This document shows positions 54,220 through 62,977 of a DNA stretch of 64,000 nucleotides, in pieces (position 1 is the first letter of the stretch; each line of letters begins with the position of its first letter). Made by a program: the position numbers and the translations under genes. The notes under the pieces are model-generated. The model made no database searches and was not told the origin of the DNA. It saw only the letters and a list, made by a program, of their open reading frames with translations. Origin of the DNA: DATFVA01 sp963832355 (GTDB taxonomy: Bacteria > Bacteroidota > Ignavibacteria > Ignavibacteriales > Ignavibacteriaceae); contig CAWHTX010000019.1 in the NCBI GenBank assembly GCA_963832355.1, positions 186,001 to 250,000 of the forward strand. Reading direction: 5' to 3'.

Positions 54220-55179
54220 TTAGTTTTTCCTTAGCTGATCCAGTAGAACGGCGAGAAGAATTACCACACCCACAATTACCTGCTGAACGTAGCTTCCTAC
54301 ATTTAAGAGATTTAACCCGTTCCGTAAAACAGCGATCAGCATAGCCCCGAGGAATGTTCCGATGATTGTTCCCCTGCCCCCAAACAAACTTGTCCCCCCT
54401 ACAACAACTGCAGCAATCACATCGAGTTCATACATTAGTCCCGCATTCGGCTGACCCGAGTTTATCCTTGATGCCAGCAGAATACCCGCCAGCGCAGATA
54501 ATACTCCCGATATAACATATACAGAAATCAGTATCCTGTTCGTTTTAATACCGGCAAGACGGGCTGCCTCAACATTTCCCCCTACCGCATAAACATATCT
54601 TCCAAATCTTGTTCTGGTTAAAACAATATGTGATACAATAAAGACGATTACCATTATAATAGTCGGAACCGGGATACCAATAATCCTTCCCCCTCCGAGA
54701 TAGGCGAATACATCAGGCAGCTCCCAGATGGGTCTTCCTTCAGTATAAACAAAAGAGGCCCCGCGCCAGATCGTCATTAAGGCCAGGGTAACTATGAAAG
54801 GAGTTATCTTAAACCTTGTGACAAAAATGCCTGCTATATAACCAGAGAAAACTCCGAACAACAATCCCGCAAGTATACCAAGGGTGAGACTCACATAAAC
54901 AGGCATATCAATTTTAATAACACTTGTGGCAAGTATTCCAGCAAATGCCACCAGTGAGCCGACGGATAAATCAATTCCGGCAGTCAGAATTACGAATGTC
55001 ATTCCTGCAGCGATTATTGCTGTGATTGAAGCCTGGAGGGAAATATTAAGAAGGTTTTCTGTAGTAAAGAAATACTGCGAAAACTGCGAGAATAAAATAA
55101 TTTCAGCAATTAAGGCAAGGCCTATACTGAATTCGCTTATTATTTCAACCAGTCTTGCTCTTTTGAGGTCAGCCTGCAT
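54220..55179 (-). CDS. Ribose-type sugar ABC transporter permease
   Basis: 319 residues with about eight to ten membrane helices of the BPD_transp_2 family. The conserved blocks AAGMTFVILTAGIDLSVGSLVAFAG (about 57-81), GSYVQQVIVGVVILLAV and the loop AVGGNVEAARLAGIKTNRILISVYVISG are typical of RbsC-like permeases. The start overlaps the ATPase stop by 11 bases, so it is coupled to the frameshifted ATPase gene. The sugar is unknown; glycan-processing genes nearby suggest a monosaccharide. Confidence 0.92.
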   Translation of the reverse strand: MQADLKRARLVEIISEFSIGLALIAEIILFSQFSQYFFTTENLLNISLQASITAIIAAGMTFVILTAGIDLSVGSLVAFAGILATSVIKIDMPVYVSLTLGILAGLLFGVFSGYIAGIFVTRFKITPFIVTLALMTIWRGASFVYTEGRPIWELPDVFAYLGGGRIIGIPVPTIIMVIVFIVSHIVLTRTRFGRYVYAVGGNVEAARLAGIKTNRILISVYVISGVLSALAGILLASRINSGQPNAGLMYELDVIAAVVVGGTSLFGGRGTIIGTFLGAMLIAVLRNGLNLLNVGSYVQQVIVGVVILLAVLLDQLRKN

Positions 55180-55690
55180 CTTTTACCTTTGACGAAAATT
55201 TTGTTGCCAGATCCAGGATCTTTTCCTGGGTAACTTCCTCACGTGAAAGCATTCCTGTTATTCTCCCTTCGCACATCACCATGATCCTGTCAGATATCCC
55301 CATAAGCTCAGGAAGTTCAGAAGAGATTACGATGATACCCTTTCCCTGTTCTGCAAGTTTATTGATCAAATTATAGATCTCAAATTTAACACCTACATCA
55401 ATTCCCGATGTGGGTTCATCAAAAATGAGGATATCAGAATTGGTTTCGAGCCAGCGGGCCAGCACTACTTTCTGGCGGTTGCCGCCGCTTAGTGCCTCAA
55501 CACCGGTTTCAATAGATGGAGCTTTAATCTTCAGCTGATCGAACTGTTTCTGCGATTCAGAGATCTCTTTCTCTTTATGAATGAATAGTAAACCTTTCAT
55601 ATTATCGAGACTTGACACAGCGATATTTTCACGAATGCTGAGATTCATAAAGAGTCCCAGCAGGTTTCTGTCCTCCGTCAGCAGTCCCAA
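55169..55690 (-). pseudogene. C-terminal part of the frameshifted sugar ABC ATPase
   Basis: 173 residues from MGLLTEDRNLLGL. It carries the end of the second nucleotide-binding domain: SIRENIAVSSLDNMKGLL, ALSGGNRQKVVLARWLETNSDILIFDEPTSGIDVGVKFEIYNLI (signature, Walker B), and VISSELPELMGISDRIMVM. It continues exactly where the N-terminal part loses frame, and the normal joining LLTEDR motif is its start, so it is the missing end of one protein, not an independent gene. No ribosome site precedes it. Confidence 0.82.
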
Positions 55691-56672
55691 GTCCTTTTTT
55701 TATTGCGTCACGGGGAGACCTTATCTCAGCCTCCCTGTTTTTAATAAATATCCTGCCGCCGGTTTTTTTATCGGCTCCGAACACAGCACGCACAAGCTCA
55801 CTTCTGCCTGCACCTACTAAACCTGCAAGTCCGAGAATCTCGCCTCTCCTGAGACTGAAAGAAACGTCACTTACCCTGTCGGAACTTAAATTTTCAACAC
55901 GTAGAATTTCTTCACCCTTTACTGCCCTGTTCTCAGGGTATTCATCCGCAAGTTCGCGACCTACCATAAGCTTTATGAGAAAGTTCTTATCAACATCTTT
56001 CATATCAGCCGAGTGAATAAATTTACCATCACGAAGCACCGTTACCCTGTCGCCGATCTCAAATATTTCCTCAAGCCTGTGCGATATATAAATTATCCCT
56101 ACGCCCTTATCTTTCAGTCGGTTTATTATCCCGAAAAGATTTTTAATTTCTTTACTTGTCAACGGGGCTGTGGGTTCATCCATGGCAAGGATCTTAACGT
56201 TGCCGACAATAGCTTTGGCTATCTCAACCATTTGACGTTCGGCAGTACTTAGTCTGTACACCGGCATGCTCACATTAATTGATTCTCCCAGCTGTGATAA
56301 TACTTCTTCAGCTTTAATCTTCATTTCTTTTTCATTAAGGAAGAGAGCATCCTTTATCTCCCTTCCAAGGAAAATATTTGAGGCAGCGGAAAGTTCGGGA
56401 ACCAGCTTAAAATCCTGGTAGATAATACTGATTCCAAGTAACTGAGATTCAGATGGAGAGTTGTACTCTACGGGCAAACCATTTACTAATATTTCTCCTT
56501 TATCCTTCCTGATTGCGCCTGATAAAACTTTCATCAATGTGGATTTGCCGGCCCCGTTTTCCCCTATAAGGCAATGAACCTCGCCCGGCTTCAGGTCAAT
56601 CGAAACTTTATCTAATGCGAGTACACCGGGATACTGTTTAACAATATCCCGCATCTCCAGGAGATTGCTCAT
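55629..56672 (-). pseudogene. N-terminal part of the frameshifted sugar ABC ATPase (RbsA-like)
   Basis: 347 residues in frame, of which about 328 belong. The first ATPase domain is complete: GENGAGKSTLMKVLSG (Walker A, about 37), LSTAERQMVEIAKAI (signature), ILAMDEPTAPLTSKE (Walker B). The second begins with LVGAGRSELVRAVFG and ends in DAIKKGLG before 19 residues of wrong frame. The shift lies at or near a run of seven A on the coding strand; one extra base accounts for it. With the other part the protein would be about 500 residues, normal for RbsA. It overlaps the binding-protein gene by ATGA. Confidence 0.82.
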
Positions 56673-57604
56673 TGAGGATTTTTCTGATTCTGAAGAGATT
56701 CTTTATCGACTATTCCCACTTCAACCGGAACGTTCTTAGGTACTATCTTACCACCAAAGTAATCATTAATTATATCAATCGTTTTAACACCGATCTTTTT
56801 GGGATATTGAACAACATCTGCTTTAAGAGGCGAGCCTTTCATTATAGCATCAACTGCAGGCGGCGTAGCATCATAACCGATTATGTAAATTCCTTTTCTG
56901 TTAAACTGTTTTACCGCATCGAGCGCCCCGAGGGCTGTATCATCATTTATTCCGAATATTCCGTCCAGCTGCGGATTTGCCTGAAGAACATCCGCGGTTA
57001 CCTGAAGCGATCTGTCGCGTACACCCTGACCGTTAACATCTGCCGCAACGGTTATATCGGGGTATTTGTCAATTGCTTCTCTGAAGCCTGCAACTCTGTC
57101 GAGCACCGAAGTTATTGCCGGCTGATTTATTATAGCAACCTTCCCCTTCCCGTTTAATAACTTCGCAAGATATTCACCTGCAAGTCTGCCGCCCTGTACA
57201 TTATCAGAAGCGATATGCGAAACAACTTTTCCTTCCTCTGCAGCAATATCTGCAGTAAATACCGGGATACCGGCTTTATTGGCTTCGGCTATACCTGGGC
57301 CTATTCCTTTCGAATCTACCGGCGATACGATAATAGCATCAACCTTACGTGAGATAAAATCCTCTATCTGTGATATCTGCTTGCCAAGGTCCCAGTCGGC
57401 TGAAGTAATAATAAGCTTATAACCGTACTTGTCGGCCTCTTTCTTTAGTCCTTCCTCAAGGTCGCGGTAGAAAATATGTCCCCGCGTTAAGAGACTTACA
57501 CCTATTGTCTTTGTATTTTTGCCGGGATTACCTTCATTACCGCCGCAGGATACAAAAGTTACCGATAAAAGTACTGTAAGAAAAAATGAGAATATTTTGT
57601 GCAT
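56669..57604 (-). CDS. Ribose-type sugar-binding lipoprotein of the ABC transporter
   Basis: 311 residues. A lipoprotein signal ends in the lipobox FVSC (about 20), followed by a Peripla_BP_4 domain with TIGVSLLTRGHIFYRDLEEGLKKEA (about 33-57), IVSPVDSKGIGPGIAEANKAGIPVFTADI, ASDNVQGGRLAGEYL and GINDDTALGALDAVKQF. It captures a sugar outside the membrane and hands it to the permease. It opens the operon binding protein-ATPase-permease, and its last four bases overlap the ATPase start. The sugar is unknown. Confidence 0.93.
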   Translation of the reverse strand: MHKIFSFFLTVLLSVTFVSCGGNEGNPGKNTKTIGVSLLTRGHIFYRDLEEGLKKEADKYGYKLIITSADWDLGKQISQIEDFISRKVDAIIVSPVDSKGIGPGIAEANKAGIPVFTADIAAEEGKVVSHIASDNVQGGRLAGEYLAKLLNGKGKVAIINQPAITSVLDRVAGFREAIDKYPDITVAADVNGQGVRDRSLQVTADVLQANPQLDGIFGINDDTALGALDAVKQFNRKGIYIIGYDATPPAVDAIMKGSPLKADVVQYPKKIGVKTIDIINDYFGGKIVPKNVPVEVGIVDKESLQNQKNPQ

Positions 57605-57764
57605 ATTTCACCAGAGAGATAAGGGTTAAAACATTTTCAAAAATTTACCGTCCCAGCAGGATTAGTTGCTGAAAAACATAGTATTAAATGTAATTAAATC
57701 TGAAATTTAAATTAAGTGTCTTTACTTATAATAAATAAAAGAATTATATGCAGGTTATCGGCTG

Positions 57765-60386
57765 ATGAACAGTGAAAAAAAACGACTCGAGGAACATTCG
57801 AAGCGGGAGAAGGACTGGAAATTGTGGGGACCATACATGAGCGAAAGACAATGGGGAACAGTAAGGGAAGACTATAGTGCTGACGGTGATGCATGGAATT
57901 ATTCGACGCACGATAAATCAAGAAGCATGGCATACCGGTGGAGCGAGGAGGGTATTGCAGGAATATGCGACCGAAAGCAGATCCTTTGCTTTTCCGTCGC
58001 CTTCTGGAACGGAAAGGATCCGATTATAAAGGAAACCTTTTTCGGATTATCAGGCCCGCAGGGTAACCATGGCGAAGATGTTAAAGAATATTTTTATTAC
58101 CTGGATAACCTGCCGACACATTCCTACATGAAGATGCTTTATAAATACCCTCAGGACGCTTATCCATACAAGGACCTGGTTGATGAAAACAATAAAAGAA
58201 ACAAAAATGATCGGGAATATGAACTCATTGATACCGGGATTTTTTCTGATGACAGGTATTTTGATATTTTCATTGAGTATGCAAAGAATGGTCCCGGGGA
58301 TATACTAATTAAAATTACAGCGCATAACCGGGGACACAAATCAGCTGAACTCCATATTATCCCCCAGCTATGGTTTAGAAATACCTGGGCCTGGGGATAT
58401 GATGATGATAAACCGTACCTGACGGAAACCGGCAGACGTTTGATCGAAGCTGATCACAAAAAACTGGGACGTTATTTTCTCTATTCGGAAAAGGGTGAAC
58501 TTCTTTTTTGTGAAAACGAAACAAATACAGAAAGACTGTACGGCATTGCTAACAAAGGGAAAGTTAAAGACGGGATAAACGATTTTGTTGTTAATGGTGA
58601 TGACACAGGACTTAACCCGGAAAACGAAGGTACAAAAGCTGCAATAAGCTATAAGACTAAAATAAAAGGTAAATCAAATGAAGTTATTCGTCTGAGATTA
58701 ACTGCTGAGAAGCAGGCGGATTTTCTTTCCGGATTTGATGCTGTATTCCTTGAACGGAAAAACGAGGCCGATAACTTTTATAATGATATCCAGAAAAATC
58801 TTAATGATAAAGAGAAAAAGGAAATTCAGCGACAGGCATTTGCCGGCATGCTCTGGAACAAGCAATACTATCATTACGATATCTCAAGATGGCTCAGTGG
58901 AGATCCGGAACAGCCTTCGCCCCCGGCAGACAGGTTAGAGGGAAGAAATAGCGACTGGATCCATCTGAATAATGAAGATGTTATTTCTATGCCCGATAAA
59001 TGGGAATACCCGTGGTACGCAGCGTGGGACCTTGCGTTTCACTGCATACCTATTGCACTTGTTGATCCTGACCTGGCAAAAAGACAGCTGATACTGCTTA
59101 CCCGCGAATGGTATATGCACCCTAATGGTGAACTCCCTGCATATGAATGGAATTTTTCTGATGCTAATCCTCCCCTTCACGCTTACGCCGCCTGGCGTGT
59201 ATATAAAATTGATGAGAAGGCAAGCGGTAAAAAGGATATTGCATTCCTTGAATCGGTATTTCATAAACTGCTGCTTAATTTTACCTGGTGGGTTAACCGG
59301 AAGGATACTCAGAACCGGAATATTTTCCAGGGAGGTTTTTTAGGATTAGATAATATCGGGATTTTCGACAGGAGTACGGGACTCCCGGGATATGGACGGG
59401 TAGAGCAGGCAGATGCTACCAGCTGGATGGCTATGTACTGTCTTAATCTAATGAGAATATCTATTGAACTGGCAGAAAGCAATCCGTCTTACCAGGATAT
59501 GGCTTCAAAGTTCTTTCAGCATTTCCTTTATATCGCAGGAGCAATGACAAATATTGCTCACCGGGGAATAAATCTCTGGAACGAAGAAGACGAATTCTTT
59601 TACGATGTTCTGACCCTTGATCAGAAATACGACAAACAGATCAGGATCAGGTCAATGGTGGGTCTTATCCCGTTATTTGCGGTCGAGGTTCTTGAACCTG
59701 ATCTTGTAAGCTCACTGCCGGAATTTTCAGAAAGACTCTCCTGGTTTCTGAACTATCGTAAGGACCTGGCCTCGCTTGTTTCCCGATGGCATATTCCCGG
59801 CAAAGGTGAGCGACGTTTACTTTCGCTGCTGAGGGGGCACAGAATGAAGCGGCTTCTATACAGGATGCTTGACGAAACTGAGTTTCTTTCTGATTATGGA
59901 GTAAGGTCACTTTCCAAATATTACCTGGAACACCCATATTCTATGAACCTGGGAGACAATGATTATACAATCAACTATGAACCGGCGGAGGCGCAAACCG
60001 GACTATTCGGCGGCAACTCTAACTGGAGAGGTCCGATCTGGTTCCCGGCGAATTTTCTTATAATTGAATCGCTTCAGCGTTTTCATCATTATTACGGTGA
60101 TGAATTCACTGTAGAATACCCTACCGGGTCAAATCATTATTTTACCCTGCAGGAAATAGCTGATAAGCTGACGGAAAGGCTGATAAAAATATTTACAAGG
60201 GATCCCGGGGGGAAAAGACCTGTTTTTGGACAGAATGATAAATTTCAGACTGATCCTCATTTTAAGGATTATTTACTGTTCTATGAATATTTTAACGGAG
60301 ATACGGGTGAAGGGCTCGGGGCGTCACATCAGACCGGCTGGACCGGTCTCATTGCAAAACTTCTACAGCCCCGCGAAAAAGAATAG
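57765..60386 (+). CDS. GH63-family glucosidase-like protein
   Basis: 873 residues, cytoplasmic (no signal). The N-terminal beta-supersandwich has KLWGPYMSERQWGTVREDYSADGDAWNY, and the C-terminal (alpha/alpha)6 barrel has EYPWYAAWDLAFHCIPIALVDPDLAK, the general-acid region, plus NSNWRGPIWFPANFLIIESLQ near the end and HQTGWTGLIAKLL. These motifs match GH63 enzymes that act on alpha-glucosides, including mannosylglycerate and glucosylglycerate hydrolases. Which substrate it uses is open. Its start lies just after the binding-protein gene region, divergent with it by 160 bases. Confidence 0.85.
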   Translation: MNSEKKRLEEHSKREKDWKLWGPYMSERQWGTVREDYSADGDAWNYSTHDKSRSMAYRWSEEGIAGICDRKQILCFSVAFWNGKDPIIKETFFGLSGPQGNHGEDVKEYFYYLDNLPTHSYMKMLYKYPQDAYPYKDLVDENNKRNKNDREYELIDTGIFSDDRYFDIFIEYAKNGPGDILIKITAHNRGHKSAELHIIPQLWFRNTWAWGYDDDKPYLTETGRRLIEADHKKLGRYFLYSEKGELLFCENETNTERLYGIANKGKVKDGINDFVVNGDDTGLNPENEGTKAAISYKTKIKGKSNEVIRLRLTAEKQADFLSGFDAVFLERKNEADNFYNDIQKNLNDKEKKEIQRQAFAGMLWNKQYYHYDISRWLSGDPEQPSPPADRLEGRNSDWIHLNNEDVISMPDKWEYPWYAAWDLAFHCIPIALVDPDLAKRQLILLTREWYMHPNGELPAYEWNFSDANPPLHAYAAWRVYKIDEKASGKKDIAFLESVFHKLLLNFTWWVNRKDTQNRNIFQGGFLGLDNIGIFDRSTGLPGYGRVEQADATSWMAMYCLNLMRISIELAESNPSYQDMASKFFQHFLYIAGAMTNIAHRGINLWNEEDEFFYDVLTLDQKYDKQIRIRSMVGLIPLFAVEVLEPDLVSSLPEFSERLSWFLNYRKDLASLVSRWHIPGKGERRLLSLLRGHRMKRLLYRMLDETEFLSDYGVRSLSKYYLEHPYSMNLGDNDYTINYEPAEAQTGLFGGNSNWRGPIWFPANFLIIESLQRFHHYYGDEFTVEYPTGSNHYFTLQEIADKLTERLIKIFTRDPGGKRPVFGQNDKFQTDPHFKDYLLFYEYFNGDTGEGLGASHQTGWTGLIAKLLQPREKE

Positions 60387-60500
60387 ATCAGAATAAGCAG
60401 AAGGTGTAGTAATAATGCAGCAGACATATATTAATTCCGGAAAACGGAATCAGGAAGTATTTAATTATTCCCTGTGTTTAAAACCAGAAAGGATAATAAA

Positions 60501-60566
60501 ATGCTGAATCCATATGAGGATTTAAAATCACTAAAAGAAATCCAGCTTAACATTTTCCGGGAATAA
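60501..60566 (+). CDS. Possible 21-residue small protein
   Basis: An ATG with AAAGGATAATAAA upstream opens a 21-codon frame (begins MLNPYEDLKSLKEI, ends NIFRE) with natural-looking helical composition. It lies in the gap after the GH63 gene. Short frames this size occur by chance, so the evidence is the ribosome-like site only. Confidence 0.2.
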   Translation: MLNPYEDLKSLKEIQLNIFRE

Positions 60567-60581
60567 CAGGAATGCGTTCCC

Positions 60582-60833
60582 CTACATTCCTTCCTTTTTC
60601 TCTTCCTTTTTGGTCTTATTTGCATCAGAAGCCAATCTTAAAAGCTTTCTGAAGTGAGCCATTTTGTCTTTATCAGACATCAAAGATTTATGTTTAAATC
60701 TTTTAACGACCTGGCTCAATTTTATATCCCCCTGACCATCATGCTGTGATCTTCTACTAAGGTAATCCTTGAGTATTCTCACCTGCTCTGAGGTCGGTTT
60801 GTTAGTTAGATTTATCTTGGGCATAGTGCTCAT
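60582..60833 (-). CDS. Small basic hypothetical protein
   Basis: 83 residues from the ATG (a TTG two codons earlier is possible). The protein is helical and Lys-rich (LSRRSQHDGQGDIKLSQVVKRFKHKSLMSDKDKMAHFRKLLRLASDANKTKKEEKKEGM), with no Cys or signal. Not recognised. No clear ribosome site is seen before the ATG. The neighbouring GH63 and GH15 genes diverge around it. Confidence 0.45.
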   Translation of the reverse strand: MSTMPKINLTNKPTSEQVRILKDYLSRRSQHDGQGDIKLSQVVKRFKHKSLMSDKDKMAHFRKLLRLASDANKTKKEEKKEGM

Positions 60834-61028
60834 CAACAATTAATTATTATCGTTTTTTATTATGTCTGTCTAGGGGGTAATATGCGCCCTGTAAAAGTAA
60901 TTACATCGGCAAATAAAAACAAGTATTTGGAAAAATTCCTAATATTTAGTGGTTTTTAGTCAACCCTCCTATCCAGGTTACTAATTTTAACAATTCCGGC
61001 TTTCGGAAAGTTCCCCTATGCATTGAAA

Positions 61029-62804
61029 TCAGCCCTTATTTCCATATCTGTCGAGGTAATAAGCCGACATTACCAGTCCAAGATGAGAAAAGGCCTGGGG
61101 ACAATTTCCGAGATATTCACCCGAATCTGCGTCAATTTCTTCTGAGATAAGACCTGTATCACTCATATATCGTTCAAAGGATTTGAAAATTGAAGAAGAT
61201 TTTTCTACCTGGTTCATTATCGCCAGGGCAGAAATGTACCAGTAAATACAAAGGATAAAGGTACTCTCATCTCCGGCCAGCCCGTCATCCGAACGGTAAC
61301 GAAATATGAAAATCTTGTTTTTACCCAGTTCCTTAAATGTATTATCCATAATTTTCTTCGTAATATCTTCATTCCTGTCAAGGAACTGCACAAGCACAAA
61401 CAGGAAATTTGTAGCATCCACATTTTCGCCTCCGGCATACTGCACCAGGTTTTCTTTTTTTGCATCGTAGCAGTTTTCCCATATCCAGTTATATATTTCA
61501 CTGCGAAGTTCTTTAAGATCATCGGTTTCGGCTTTTGTGAGTCCCAGGTCATCCTTCATTCTTAATGTTCTGTCTATTCCTACCCAGCACATAACTTTAC
61601 TGTAAGTATAGTGGTACTGGTGTCCCCTTACCTCCCAGATCCCGCTGTCAACGTCTTTCCATTTCGTCCTGATCTTTTCAACAAGCGCCAATATCGAATC
61701 TTTATCTAATATAATATTATCCTTCTGATTCTTCGCCATAAAATAATGAGCGTCAATCAGTGATCCGTAAACATCGAGCTGCAGCTGGTTGGTTGCATTG
61801 TTTCCGATCCTCACCGGAGCAGAATTCTTATACCCTTTCATCTTCAGTTCCACTTCTGTTGGAGCACGGTCACCCCAAATGGTATACATCGTATTTATAT
61901 CAAAGTTCTCTTCTTTATGTCTCAGTGCAATATCCTGGACAAATTTGAAGAAGCTCTCGGCTTCCTCTGTATAATCTGCGATATGAAAAGCATACAGAGT
62001 AAATGTTGCATCGCGCACCCAGACATACCTGTAATCCCAGTTCCTTATTCCGCCGATCTCTTCCGGTAAAGAGGTTGTCGGGGCGGCTACTATGGCTCCG
62101 GTCGGATAAAACAGCATCATCTTTAATGTTATAAGAGATCTTATGAGCTGTTCTTTGTAATAATCGAAGAAGTGTCCTTTGGAAACCCATTCTTCCCAGA
62201 AACTTCTGGTAGATTTTTCGAGATCCTGTCCTTTATAGGATGAGTTATGGTTTTTAAGTATATATTCAAGAATCAAATTTTTTTCTTCACCTTCTTCTAA
62301 CGGAACCGTTAGTTCATATGCCATCCCGTTCTTTTCAATGGCGGTATTTTCCGGAAAATGGAGCATTAGAGTGTTGCCTTGCTCTCTTACCTGTATAGTT
62401 GTCCCTTTTACACGGAAATCAGCATTTCTCCTCGCATAATCGGGTTTAGGTTCATACAGCAGTTTTACTTTACTGCTTCCCTTAACACCAACCAGCTTCC
62501 TTACGAAAAAATGATTATTACATTCTTTCACTTCCTGGGGAACCATAAAATCGTGTATATGAAATTCCTCTTTGTTTCTCTTAAACCTGAATTCTACAAT
62601 TCCTGTATTCTCAACATAATTACTCCCTACAGTAAAATCGGGCATCTCAACCTTGAATGTTCCGCCGCTTTTATCCAGCAGCAAACCGAAGACACTTGGT
62701 GAATCAAAATTCGGAAAACACAACCAGTCAACCGAGCCGCTTTTTGAAATGAGGGCTGCTGAATGAAGGTCGCCCGTCATGTAATAATCTTTAATGGGAT
62801 GCAT
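61029..62804 (-). CDS. GH15-family glucoamylase/trehalase-like protein
   Basis: 591 residues, cytoplasmic, with AAGGAC before the ATG. The N-terminal beta-sandwich (about 1-200) starts KDYYMTGDLHSAALISKSGSVDWLCFPNFDSPSVFG, and the catalytic (alpha/alpha)6 barrel has GGIRNWDYRYVWVRDATFTLYAF (about 265), KVMCWVGIDRTLRM, and the family end EIDADSGEYLGNCPQAFSHLGL. It is a GH15 enzyme of the trehalase/dextran-hydrolysing kind rather than a secreted glucoamylase. Its substrate could be trehalose or an alpha-glucan, in keeping with glgE and treS in this window. Confidence 0.9.
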   Translation of the reverse strand: MHPIKDYYMTGDLHSAALISKSGSVDWLCFPNFDSPSVFGLLLDKSGGTFKVEMPDFTVGSNYVENTGIVEFRFKRNKEEFHIHDFMVPQEVKECNNHFFVRKLVGVKGSSKVKLLYEPKPDYARRNADFRVKGTTIQVREQGNTLMLHFPENTAIEKNGMAYELTVPLEEGEEKNLILEYILKNHNSSYKGQDLEKSTRSFWEEWVSKGHFFDYYKEQLIRSLITLKMMLFYPTGAIVAAPTTSLPEEIGGIRNWDYRYVWVRDATFTLYAFHIADYTEEAESFFKFVQDIALRHKEENFDINTMYTIWGDRAPTEVELKMKGYKNSAPVRIGNNATNQLQLDVYGSLIDAHYFMAKNQKDNIILDKDSILALVEKIRTKWKDVDSGIWEVRGHQYHYTYSKVMCWVGIDRTLRMKDDLGLTKAETDDLKELRSEIYNWIWENCYDAKKENLVQYAGGENVDATNFLFVLVQFLDRNEDITKKIMDNTFKELGKNKIFIFRYRSDDGLAGDESTFILCIYWYISALAIMNQVEKSSSIFKSFERYMSDTGLISEEIDADSGEYLGNCPQAFSHLGLVMSAYYLDRYGNKG

Positions 62805-62977
62805 GTATTAAGTCCTTATTTTAGAATCTCTTATAGCGTTAAAACTACGAAGATTAGCTTTCCCTCAGAATGATCTGGGTGTTATTCCATTCACAAAAAG
62901 ATATTACTGTGACAACGTTAACAAACTAGCCGGTGCCTTTATGAGTAATTAACACTATAAAAGTGCGGAGGTTAGTG

